A DNA stretch of 64,000 nt from Sipunculus nudus (Eukaryota; Annelida; Sipuncula; Golfingiida; Sipunculidae). The notes beneath the pieces were generated by a model. It was not told where the DNA came from. It saw only the letters and a program-made list of their open reading frames with translations, and did not search any database. The stretch covers positions 9,728,839-9,792,838 of the forward strand of contig CM049316.1 of NCBI GenBank assembly GCA_026874595.1, in the 5' to 3' direction. Shown piece after piece: positions 10,651 through 22,147 of this stretch (position 1 is its first letter; the number at the start of each line of letters is the position of its first letter). The position numbers were made by a program, and so were the translations under genes.

Positions 10651-10960
10651 GTATTAAATTCTCATTTATCTATACGTCTGTGAATCCTAGTCTGGCATGC
10701 AAAATGCCTGATGAGATGTTTTGTTTTGCATGTTGTTTTTGTTTTTGTCATATGATGCTATTAACATGTCCATCCACTGAAGTTTTCAAGGTTTGCAAGT
10801 GGTCTTGCAAAAATGATGAACATTAGCATTTGAAAACAAATTGACAGTCCCTTGTACACTCATCAGTCCTTTAAAAGTGTCTCTTTAATTTCCGACAGGA
10901 ATATATGTCTAAATTTTTTTTCATCTATTTTTCAAACCAGATATGTTCAGCAAACAACTT

Positions 10961-12291
10961 TTTTAGCCCTCAGCCCTTAGGCTGATGGGCTATTGTCGTC
11001 ACCCAAACTGTCCGCCCTTCTGTCCATCCGGTGTCTGTTAAATTTTACCTTGTGAGCGGGATATCTCTAAAAGGATTCACTGTAGGAATTTTATTTCCTT
11101 GGTGAAGATGTACATTGACAAAATCTCTGTCAAGTTTGAAGATGGGTGACCTTGACCTATTTTTCTACGTTTTAGAGCTTATTATAGAAAAACACTTAGA
11201 AGCTTATTTCTCAGGAACCATTGGGTGGACTTTCACAAAACTTACTATAATTATAGGGACTGATGGTCTGTACCTGCTGCACTAGTTAGGGGGCGCCACC
11301 TACGGTTTCTGATTTTTAATTAATTTTTCTCGGATTTATTTGCCTTTGGCCTTGTGTGCCAGATAACTCTAAAAGGGTTCACCGTAGGAATTTTATTTCT
11401 TCAGTGAGTATGTATATTGACAAAATCTCAGTCAAGTTTGAAAATGGGTGACCTTGACTTATTTTTCTACATTTTAGAGCCGATTATAGAAAAACACATA
11501 GAAGCTTATTTCTCAGGATCCATTGTGTGGATTTTTACAAAACTTACTATAATTATAGGGAGTGATGGTCTGTACCTGCTGCACTAGTTAGGGGGCGCCA
11601 ACTATGATTTCTGATTTTTAATTAATTTTTCTCAGATTTATTTGTCTTTGGCCTTGTGAGCAGGATAACTCTAAAAGGATTCACCATAGGAATTTTATTT
11701 CTTCAGTGAAGATGTATATTGACAAAATCTCAGTCAAGTTCGAAGATGGGTGACCTTGATGTATTTTTCTACGTTTTAGAGCCAATTATAGAAAAACACT
11801 TAGAAGCTTATATCTCAGGAACCATTGGGTAGATTTTTACAAAACTCACTATGAACATTAGGACTGATGGTCTGTACCTGCTGCACAAGTAACAATTCCT
11901 GATTTTTAATGAATTTTTCCTGGATTTTTCAACTTTGGCCTTGTGAGCGGGATGTCTCCAAAGGTATTCAACGCATTAACTTCATTTCTTCAGTGCTGAT
12001 GCATATTTACAAAATCTTGGTATTGTTCAAGGATTGGTTACCTTAACCTACTTTTCAAGGTCACATAGCTTAGAATAGAGTAAAACTTAGGAGCTTATTT
12101 CTCAGGAAGCATTTGGTGGATATTTATGAAACATGGTACATACCTCTCCAGTTTAAATTTATAACTGAGGCATGTACAGATATACATCCATGTGAGAACA
12201 AATATTTCATACTTGTTACTGTTACTGCCTATAATTACTATTCTTTTGGCTGAGGGCTAATGTCAGCTTCTGCTGATATTCTAGTTTGTTT
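10961..12291 (+). mobile_element. HINE-2: Helentron-type non-autonomous element
   Basis: After a T-run the 5' end forms a long hairpin, AGCCC-TCAGCC-CTTA-GGCTGA-TGGGCT (10965-10991), followed by a TGTCCGCCC / TGTCCATCC stretch. The 3' end carries GGCTGAGGGCT (12248-12258), an exact 11-bp reverse complement of 10965-10975. It then has a hairpin TCAGC-TTCT-GCTGA (12263-12276) and ends AGTTTGTTT. About four internal units start near 11048, 11350, 11653 and 11938. The terminal design is that of pearl/HINE elements. No coding sequence. Family assignment follows from established HINE structure; the exact end base is uncertain. Confidence 0.65.
11048..12160 (+). repeat. HINE-2 ~300-bp tandem array
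   Basis: Each unit opens CCTTGTGAGC-GGATA-CTCTAAAAGGATTCAC and includes a TGACCTTGACCT-type word, AGAAGCTTATTTCTCAGGA and (in the first two) GGGGGCGCCA-CTA. Unit spacing is about 302, 303 and 285 bp; the last unit is the most diverged. Confidence 0.85.
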
Positions 12292-13804
12292 AACCTCAAG
12301 TGGTGGTCTATTTCTTTATTCTTAACATCAGAATACTTGAGATAAATGGTTGCAAAATACCTGTTGAAGTAATTTTTTCTGCTTCAAGGGAATAAATTGA
12401 AAGGTGCACACAACTCTCAGTGTTAATTATTATGGATTCCTCCTCAGTCATTGTGAGGCTCTAATAACCATGCAGTACTTTGGTTTCTGGTATTTTATGA
12501 CCAAAGCATATAAACAAAGGCGTCTGTAAGTTATATAAATAAGTTTTTGTGCTGTGAGTAAACAAAAGAGTCTGCAAGGTATGTTAACATTATTGTCTGT
12601 AAGGTATGAATACTCAGGTGTCTGCAAAATATGTAGACAAGGATGGCTGAAAGATATGAAGACAAAGAACAGCATCTACTGAGGAGATCCTTAATTGAAG
12701 AAAAAATGGCAAGTTTTAGCTTGAAGCCAGCTTAACCCAATAGCATGTGATTCCATTACAATAAATCCATCTACCTTTGCTGCAGCTAATAGTGTTTTAC
12801 TGTATATTGGGTAAAGTTTTGTTCAGAGCAGCAAATACCACACACAATACACATTGACTTCCAATGTCCTTTACATTTGATTTGCCTGCAGAATTATGAT
12901 ATTAAGATTTCTTTCTATTTATAACAGCCTTTCTTTACATTAATTTGAGGCTTTAAGAGCTTTTGCACGCCTAGGGATTCCTGTAATAATTCACAGGTTT
13001 CTTGTTAATAATTCTGAATGACCAAGATCGCAAACTCGAGAGAAATTTACCAAGGGAATAGGGGGCATTGTGGTATGGAACACAGTGTTTACAGTGCACC
13101 AGAACAATGTATATAACATGATGTTTTCATCTGAAAAAGATGCAAGCAAAAGTGCTCAATGAATGACAATACACCTGAAGAACCAACTAAAGTAAACTTG
13201 ATGTAAGCAATATCCAAGCCACTGGCTAGAAGCCTCCCCTGATGTGCGCTACTGAAGGAGAATGTGAATAGGGGCTCCATTATGGAGTGTACAACCTTGG
13301 GATAAGGTCAAGGTTAAAGATAAAAGTCAGGTGCAAATCTGTGACCTAGTACAAATATTATGCATAAATTTTAAGCATGAAAATAGCCTGAAAATCATTA
13401 TTATTGCAGATCTAGGGCAAACAGAATATAAAAAATAAAGAAATTTTTTTTTTTAATTTAGAATCGATGGTTTTGCACTGGGGGAAGTAGGTCCATCCAC
13501 AAAAATGTTTACCTCTATATGAATATAAACACTGATCAATCCTTATAAACCCCCTGGTCACACAAGGAAGGCTTAATGATAGTTAAGTGAACCTATAATG
13601 TGTAAACACTTTTGCATTTTCTTGTGTGTATATGTGTTATGTTATTTTGTGTACTTGGAGGTAAATCATGTATTTTTTGCATGCATACTGGTGTTTGGAT
13701 TTATTTGCTGCTGTATGGTTTAATTTTGTCATTATTGTGATAGGTTTTTGATAGGTTTATAGTCACAGCATTCATGTGGCGAAGTTACATCACTTAGCTG
13801 TAGG
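12292..13804. other. Gene-less AT-rich stretch
   Basis: No ORF of note, no repeat family recognised. A short alternating set of 'GTCTGTAAGGTATGAA/GTCTGCAAAATATGTA' words at 12523-12650 looks like a decayed ~30-bp tandem repeat. T-run at 13441-13455. Confidence 0.4.
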
Positions 13805-13920
13805 TTACCTGTAATGTACAGTCTGATTACCTGTAAAGTATTGGCTGATTACCTGTAAGGCACCAGGTGATTACCTGCAAGGCACGGAGTGATTACCTGT
13901 GAGGTATGGCCTGATTAGTG
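13805..13920. repeat. 22-bp tandem repeat
   Basis: GATTACCTGTAAGGYAYNGNCT recurs at exact 22-bp spacing (TTACCT at 13805, 13827, 13849, 13871, 13893, last partial at 13915), about 5.5 copies. Confidence 0.85.
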
Positions 13921-14189
13921 TGACCTGAGCCAGAGGTTGTTGATGCTGGAGCCATCCCTAACATCTGTCTGTATCAGATGGTAGACCTTCAAAAAGGGAA
14001 GAGAAGGGATGGGTGGCCTGGATGTCACCCTGTGGTAGTGACATATGTCATTTATAGAAGTGAGCTGTAGTGTCATTGCAGGGCTAGGGAGTCAGTCTAA
14101 TGTTGACAGTACATACACATAATAACTCACCAGTCTGATTGGGTGATTTTGAGTGATCTGGTTTTAGGATAAAGGTCAATTTACAACTT

Positions 14190-14450
14190 ATTAGTGATGA
14201 TAATGATGATTATGAATATGATGATGATGATGATGGGATTGTACACCACCATTCTTAATTTGACAACAATCTGTTTGATGTCATTCATTCTGATATAATG
14301 ACAAGGATAATGATAATAATGATGATGGTGATAAGGGTGATAGGAATTTTAACTTAATAGAAATTATCATAATAATAATCATTGTGATTTTATTGATGCT
14401 GACATTGACACATATGATGATGATTGATATGCTGTAGAATTCCTTGGTAT
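14190..14450. repeat. Imperfect (GAT)n / (ATG)n microsatellite region
   Basis: Repeated GATGAT/AATGATGATG triplets with AT-rich interruptions. Opposite-strand ORFs here are low-complexity Ile/Met-rich artefacts. Confidence 0.75.
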
Positions 14451-16429
14451 TTTGTATAAAATCCATGGTGTGATAATGGCAATATGCTAATGATAAAATG
14501 AATAATTATTATGGTCAAGGATTGGTTTTAAAAGAAAATTATGATCTTGGTTCAATTAAAGGGAAAAAAATAAAGATTATGACGACAGTGGAAAGAAATT
14601 ACAAGAAACCTCAGTGCATGGTAGTAATTTTTATAATTACCAATATGATAATGCTGAAGTGTAATCCTAAATTTAAAATATTTATCATTTTGTAACACCT
14701 TTTGTTCAGTTCTATGTTATATCATTACTGTAACTGGATTTTATAATTGTTATTAGGCTAAATGAACAACTTCCAACTGACATTGGCATTAATTACACTG
14801 CTCATCCAATCTAAGGCTGTCAATAGGGAATAGTAAAATCAAGTGTAATTATTTGGGAAATGTGTTAATCAGTTCTTTCCAAGGTCAGCCATTAATATTA
14901 ATAATTTATTCAAATTACCACATCCATTTCCTGGAGAGAGTAAAATTACACTGTTTCAGTGGTAACGTTTCCAAAGACATGACAATGATGAAGCCAGCAG
15001 TGAGCATAGACGTTTCAGTTCTGCTTTTTCTCTGCCTTAAAATACATTAATTGACAATATAATGTCTTAATAAATATTTTCAACTGACAATTGAATTAAA
15101 AGTTACGGGCACACAATGTTTTGTCTGTACAGATGTACAAAGCTTGTACATATTTTATGGTTTCAGTTCTGATCAGATATTGAGAGTCATTGATAATCAG
15201 ACCAGTGTGTATTTGCACTAGTTCATAAATGCATTGCTCTTAATATTACATTATATTATTGCTTGTAATGCAAATGAAGTGATTAGAAATATAATATAAG
15301 AATATATAAATAACTTATTATTTGATTGCATTTAATGCCAGATGCAACAAGTTTAGCCAAAGTCTACGGATCAAAGAGAAAAACAGGCACCAACACATGG
15401 CAGTTATTTATAAACTTCTGTTAAACTCTGACCCAAATCATGTAAAGCTTTGAGAGAGATTTGCGTTATTTGGTCCGTCATGTCTTGCTGAATGGAACCA
15501 CCATCTGTGTTTCATGGGAGGCTTCTTGGCATTGATTGTTCTTCATCCATGTAACATTAATTTGAAATTCAAGACTACTGAAATCTTTTAGAAAATGAGA
15601 CGAAAAAAAAAACAGTGGCCAGATTACCAAGCAGTCAGTCCTGGGGCCAGATGCGGGAGGCACCTGCGATGACACTGAAGGAGGACTGTTCTGGATCCTT
15701 AATTGTCTGTCGCTCTCTGACAACAGTAAAGATGTGCCAAGTCTGATGAAAATAATAACAACTTTTTGTGTTTCTTTGTTATGATTTAATAATGTATATA
15801 GATTTGATCTTATAAAGAATTGTGGATTTTAAGGTAAACATATGTGTAACCTGTTTTTTTCCATGTAAATATGTCGATAACAGTTTGAATAAGTGTGATA
15901 ATAAGTTTATTTAAATTATTTCAAATCACCTTGTTAAGTTTAACCTTTTCATTAGCAGTTTATCAGATAGTTATAGGTGTTTCAGCTGCACTGCCTTTGC
16001 ATCAAAATACTTTGTCTCTTTATATCTTAATTCATGGCCATTTATTAATTCCTATTACATCTTATTGCCAAAATTAATGGGTTTTTGTTTTTTCCTAACT
16101 TTCATTATAATTATCAACACAGTATGATCAATTATGAAAGTTAAAGCAAGTGAACAGACTGAAGTTTGCCATTAGATGCTGATGCAGTAATTGTTAATCT
16201 ATAAATTGTTAAAACTAATTTTTAATAAATCATAGAAATAATAGATGGAAATAAATACAATATCAAAACATACAACTGTCCAACAGTGAAATTAAAACAG
16301 TTTTGTTCATCATTGAGTGAGGATCAAATGATTAAAGATAAAGGCCTCGGTGATGCAGTTAATATAATACTGTCGTTTTTATTTGCTTATGGCCATTTTG
16401 TGTTTGATCTCCTGAAAACAGCAGCTGTT

Positions 16430-16700
16430 TATTAAAGGTAGTAAAACATGCCATTGTCAGGATTTTCATTTGCTCCAAGAATTCTCCTATCAGCCTTATT
16501 TTTTTGTGTGGTTTCTCTGGTGGCTCCTGGACCCTTACTGCTTTTAATAGGGTGTGAAAAAAGCTGTGTCGCTTTCATTACAGATGGTTGAACACATGTG
16601 CAAACACTTTCATTAATCAAAACGAATAAAACCACCTCATAACCGGGTTTGGGATTTGCCTTTGTAAGCTTTAATCCTGTTATTGCCCAGAGCACATTTT
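16430..16700. other. CNE-like segment
   Basis: Non-repetitive sequence of more even composition, with TTAATC and ATTAATC homeodomain-type words (about 16612-16620) and an ACACATGTG palindrome. An 87-codon minus ORF spans it but shows no domain. Conservation cannot be judged here. Confidence 0.2.
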
Positions 16701-18540
16701 GAAATTAGTTTCACAGTTGTTTAAGATTTTACCCGTCATCATTTTTAATACTGCCACATTCATCAATCATGTCAGTGCCAATTTTATGATGAATGGCCTT
16801 CCAGGACACTGATACAAGATTTTGGAATTGCTTCTGTAGCTGTTTTTAGCATCAGTTGTGGGTTAATTTCATCTGAAGCTTAATTATATCTGTACCTGAA
16901 AAAGTGATCCAAATGCTTTCATCTTTGCTTTTAATTACAGGTGTGACTGTATTTACTTTTCTTTGTTTTTCACCTTTTTCCTGTTCAAAATAAATAATGT
17001 CTGACATTGTGTATGTAAGCAAAAAATAAGCATCTGTACAGATATGATGTCCCACCCTTTTGATTTTTAAGCAAAATTCTATTCACAAATTCATACTCTT
17101 TTTAACCTAATACATAAATTTGAGATAAACCACCAATGACTGAAAATGATGAAATTCCTTTATTTAAAGATAGTTTGAATAATTGTTCTCACATTATGTC
17201 AAGTAGTTATTCATTTTAACTGATGAATGCACTACTTTTGGATTTCTCCATTGATCAGTGTAACTAAAAATGTGATCAAGTAAATTGAATAAATTTGATA
17301 TGTTCTTGGCATGAGACTCATGTATTGAGCACCTACTGTGGTTGCCGTTATGTAAGTGAGGGATTCAAATTTGCAATATTCACTAAAGGAGACTAATCAT
17401 TAAAATAAAACCTTCATGAATTATTGGTCTCATCATAGATTAGGCAAGTCTAAATGTAAAGATTGATATTTAATCAATATAATAATATATTTGTTTGTTC
17501 AAAGATTGCTGTTATAAATGATATCAGATCTCTCAAATTATTTGCCATTAATGAACAATAATTTTTTTAATTAATTCAATGTAATCTTTGAAATTCACAT
17601 AAAATCACAAAATTTAACATTTAAAAAGTGGAATTGTGAAATTTTAACCATTGAATATGAAGCCAACCACAGTATATTAAAGTGTGATTGTAAACCATTT
17701 TTTGTTATTTGTAAAATTTGATATAGATCCATGGTTCACATGTTAATAACATATATTTTGGTGTAGTAATGAACATGTTGTCATCTATTGAATTTGATAA
17801 ATGCATGCAGTAGTAGCTATTTTATGGTCTGTTGAAGAATTACTGAGAAGAGCAGAAATGCATGTATTATAAAATTGTTTCAGACCATTGATTGATGTAC
17901 CTGACAAAAAAACTAGACAAAATGACAGGCATCCATTGTATCTGCTACAGCATTTCTGCCTGTTCTGAGTAATGTCAGGAACAGTAATGGTGAGTGTAGT
18001 CACATGCAGTATGACAGATATTATTTAGATGGCATAGTAAGCAAGGATATCCATAAATTGTTATTTACTTGTGAATAACATCTATGATGAAATTAGATTG
18101 AAATACCAACTTCTGTGATCTAGGTGTAGGGCAAAGGAATTCAAATCTCAGTGAGGTTTTTCATGCTCAGCCCCCACTGAATGCTCTGCAGTCTTAGTGG
18201 GAAGGCTGTGGGACTGTCATGGTTGACACAAGGATACAAAATAACATGCTACCTACGCCCTGTGATGTTGTCCCAAACCAAAATTGAACATGCTATGCAG
18301 ATGTACATACACAGATTAAGAATAAGAAAAGACGGCACAAAAAATGGAGGCAGCTACCTCCACAAGAAAAAATAAATGTAGGTGGTGCCCTTTAACTTTA
18401 GGGTTGTAAGAATACACCAGGATGTTCACATGTGTGAGATTTTGTGGGAGTGTGCTCTTTCCTTGCTGAGGAAAGCTTATAATACTTGAATGATAGACTC
18501 CAGAAAGATGGGACCTTACTCAGGGATTGATGCTGTGCAA

Positions 18541-18553
18541 AGGTCATAGGTCA
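18541..18553 (+). promoter_or_regulatory. Perfect DR1 nuclear-receptor-type site
   Basis: AGGTCA-T-AGGTCA, a direct repeat with one-base spacing as bound by RXR heterodimers, COUP-TF or HNF4 type receptors. Unlike the other DR1s in the window I see no repeat family here. A GTTCACG-TTTGACC pair follows about 20 bp on. Binding is inference. Confidence 0.3.
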
Positions 18554-19419
18554 CCCAAACCATAGTTCACGTTTGACCCTTTATGGACAGCAAAATGGGA
18601 AAAATTATATTGAGGGACTCACAAGTTACAGCCAGGAAACAAACAAACTATTTTTTACTGCAGAGACTGTGATAGTGGTGATGGAACTAGGTGGAAAACA
18701 TATCATCCATGAAATTCAGTTTAGGCTGGTACAGTTATATATACTTATCTGTTTCATGTCTCTGATAATTGGATACTTTTGTATAATCAATGAATGTTAG
18801 GTTAATCTGAAGGATGCTCCCTTTGATCAAAGATGCTCGTGTTTTACTCAAGGTTGAAAAAGGTTAACTTTGATCTGACTGAAATTTAATTACCAATCCT
18901 TCGGTATTGGATTCCCTGTCAAGTAAGATGCAGCAGTGAAAAACTTACAAAATTAAATTGCAAATTAGCTTGGTTTCACTCAGGGATAGCCGATCTAGGG
19001 AGCACCAATCCAGATATGTTCAGGTTCATCTGCCACCAGATTTCAAGAACTTTATCATTTCAATGAATTTTTTTAATATTTTAGAATAAGCTAAAGCTCT
19101 CACTAGTTAACCTGGTTCAAAATTCAAACTTTAATAAATAATAATTTGGAAATGATACAGCTTCCCTAGTTACCCAGGCTAATTTTGACATTTCCAAAAT
19201 GGTGACATCTGACTTGATTTGTTCCATTATATCTCTTTGATCATTGCATCTTTTACCCAATAATATTAGTACAACGTAACAGCATCTGTGGCATCTTGAT
19301 AAAGGATAAAGGCATGAATGGCCCAATGTTTCAACTTTACATTTCAGATACACCCCACTTTCTCTTCTTCAACAGTTAATATAAACTTCATTTTATTTTA
19401 CATGGATTGGACAACTTTA

Positions 19420-19680
19420 GTTCTAATCACAAAGATGAAGCACTCTCCCTTGGTCAGGTAGTGAGGTACTAGTTGTCTGTGGAATTGGAGAAAACCAGAG
19501 GACCTGAAGAAAACCACTGACCTTTGCACAGGTCACTACCGCCCACCCTCGCATCCACACTGGGAATCGAACCTGGGTCACCAAGTGGAGAGAGCTAAAA
19601 AATTGAAATGACAACTGTCTAGGCCCTGTTTTATTCAGCAGCTGGAACCAATGCACTGGGCTGTGAACTTTATCTCACTT
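19420..19680 (-). mobile_element. tRNA-related SINE fragment
   Basis: On the minus strand GGTTCGATTCCCAG (19560-19573) is a good polymerase III B box. It is followed by GTCAGTGGTTTTCTTCAGG and CTCTGGTTTTCTCCAATTCC, resembling the conserved central domain of widespread marine SINEs. An A box upstream is not clear (TTAGCTCTCTCCA is a weak match). A 77-codon ORF within it is a by-product. Confidence 0.5.
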
Positions 19681-20379
19681 TATCATGGCTGAAGATTAGG
19701 TGGGGCAATTAAAATCATTTAGACCAACCCACCTGCAGGAGCGCCATCTTTTACTTCTCGTTTTTACGATTTGGCTTTACCTTGAGGTCTCTCCATTAAG
19801 AGTTCCATGCAGTTTTTTTTTTCAGTTAGGCATGAGTACCAGTTCTAATCCATTTGGTTACTGAGTCTGCAGATAAATTTTACGGTTGTCCTGATCTTAC
19901 TTGGTTTACTTACGATGATTTATCCTTTATGTCCAAAATTGTGTTAAACTTGCTTATGTTGATATTAATATTTACTTATTTATTTATGGTTATGTATCCT
20001 TAAAGTGAATTATTTTATTAACCTTTTTATTTGAGATTAGGTATCATTTAAATCCATAATTATACTAAATTATTTATTTGTGATTATTTATCCTTAATGT
20101 TGATAATTTATTAACACTTAAAAATTATCATTAATTTAACTCAATGGCAGCATTATGGTTTTCTCCATACAGTTCACAAGCAAAACGTGACAGTTGTTAC
20201 TTTATTTCACATAGGTCATCATGCAAGAGCTAAATGCAGTTTCTGTTATATTTATAGATGTATGGTTAATGCAAGAAGATATGAAATAGCCATAAAATGG
20301 ATCAAAATTATACATTTTAACTGTATTTAGTGGATTGTATGTATATTTAATGCTTTCCGCCCAGGTACATAATGCTTAA

Positions 20380-20640
20380 ATTAATTTGGGTATTTTCTCC
20401 TGTTATATCAGCCTCGTTATGAAATAAGGTACATAAGCATCAGTTACCATTTCATGTCTTGCAGGCCAGCCAGCAAATATGATTAAAGCTCTTTAACATG
20501 ATCTTAATGGCAGGGATAATTAGATTCAGGACCATGCCAAATGTCTGGGCTAGATCAGCAATATTTCATTTTGCTGGATGAGAAATGAGTTTGACATTGT
20601 TAATGGGGAAGACTTAAACATTACCTGGCCAGTTTTATCC
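20380..20640. other. CNE-like segment with homeodomain words
   Basis: Contains GGGATAATTAGATT (20513-20526), ATGATTAAAG and CTTAAATTAATT. Non-repetitive and ordered in look. The enhancer interpretation is inference. Confidence 0.25.
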
Positions 20641-21289
20641 AGCAGGATACAAAGGAGATCATATGTGAAAATGACCTTTATTGAGAGGCATAAGTTTTGT
20701 TTGAAGTTTTGGGTTTATTTTCAATATCTGTAAATCTGTATACAAAATATTCATATATTTATAATTACAAAACTGTATTCATCATGTTAATGTTTTTACT
20801 GATATGATAGACCAGGATACAATTTGTGATAGAGGAGAGAAGTGGTGACATAATTACCAAGATTATCATAATTAAGATCATTATCATCATCATTATCAAA
20901 GTTGTCATCTGTAGGACTGTCATTAACATGCAAGGTAACGGTACCAAACATCATTTGTGTGTGAGAACAATAGTGACATCATCACCACCATTGCCATGAA
21001 TGGTGTTATTGTAAATGCTCCTGACATCAGTGGAGCTAGTGGTGACATCATCACAGCTTCAGTGAATGCTGGAATTGTAATACTAGATTTCTAAATGCTT
21101 GTAACATTGTGGAGCCATGAATGCTATCAGTGAGGCAGCGTCCTGTTTGTAAATGACATGCACACCATTTTGACATGTGGTTGGTAACCTTTCATGAGGG
21201 AGGAGGATACAGGGGCAATGTGTGATAAATAAAGTCGAGTCATGAGGCTCAGGGAGGAGGCTGCATGTGTGCGAGGACTTTTTATTTCC

Positions 21290-21620
21290 TGTCACTAGTC
21301 GGAGTCGACTCAGTATTCATCTGGCGATGGGAGTGACAGAGTCAGTAGGAGACCGGGAGAACGATGCTGCGAGTTCAATACACGCCGGCTCCATCGCTGA
21401 CAGGTTATTTGTGGGCCGCTCCTAGCATGTGCTGGATGTCACTCAGCTTTACTCCACAAGTATGTAATCTGCTGTGGAACATGTGCAGGCAGAGCAGGCG
21501 GGCTTGTTTACCACTTATATAGGAAATCTGAAGTAACTTCTGAGAAATCTTTATGCGCCTGATTCACCAATAGAGTCTGTTTGCCACCAGGAGAGTTGTT
21601 ATTGATTCCAACTTATTTGG
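21290..21620. other. GC-richer island, CNE-like
   Basis: Clearly more GC than its flanks, with CpGs (CGACTC, GGCGATGG, ACGCCGGC). No exon frame is evident. It could be a regulatory element, an untranslated exon or an old tRNA-derived fragment (GAGTTCAATACACGCCGG resembles a T arm weakly). Confidence 0.25.
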
Positions 21621-22147
21621 TGATTACTACAAGGTAACCATACCTCCACGTGCTTAAGCCCGGCCTGGTGGGGACATCAGTAGACAGAGAGGTAGCTTGA
21701 ATTCAGCTTATAGTAAATGTATGATAATTGGACTAGAGCACTGTACTTTGCCACAGCAACAACAGTGTCAATCTCCTGCATTGAAGCAGCAGGCTACAAA
21801 CCTGGGGATTGTTTTTACTTTGAGGTGCTTTCTGTGCATTTTCTTCGAGGATGTCTAAGGTTGGTGGATGTGTCTCTGCGTGAACGATTCAGTAACATCT
21901 GGTGCAGGTTTTGTTCTCCGTGCAGGTGTTGATATTAAGCTTAGTATGTAGGTACCAGCCCTATTACCTGATCTGATGTGTACAAACAGATTGGTTGGCT
22001 AATTGAGGGTCCTCTGTGAGCAATTTTCTTCATGTTTTCTGGGTACTTATTGAACTAGTTGACACTTTAGTCTAAGGGCATCTTTAGGATTCAGTGTAGA
22101 AAATGATCAATCCTACTGTCGTGAGAGTTTTTATGGTACTTTGTTAG

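Larger units (their letters stand above)
7791..10960. other. Gene-less stretch with two GC-richer islands
   Basis: AT-rich single-copy sequence. Short ORFs (such as 8231-8503, 90 codons) show no recognisable domain. The islands at 9265-9640 and 10470-10650 and the short dispersed repeat are listed separately. Confidence 0.5.
14451..19419. other. Long gene-less stretch
   Basis: AT-rich, mostly single-copy. No ORF with a recognisable domain. A CNE-like segment at 16430-16700 and a nuclear-receptor-type direct repeat at 18541 are listed separately. A short inverted word TGTACAA-AGC-TTGTACA occurs near 15132. Confidence 0.45.
19681..22147. other. Gene-less stretch with two CNE-like parts
   Basis: 19900-20110 is a run of related TTATTTATTTATGATT/TATCCTTAA words, a decayed AT-rich tandem repeat. 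20870-20900 is a short TCATCATTATC microsatellite. 20380-20640 and 21290-21620 are listed separately. A 71-codon ORF at 21717-21932 has no domain I recognise. Confidence 0.4.

Noticed and set aside
10473-10826. 117-codon plus-strand ORF
   Set aside because: The tail is Cys/Phe low-complexity sequence from TTTTGT-rich DNA; no domain or splice signals consistent with an exon.
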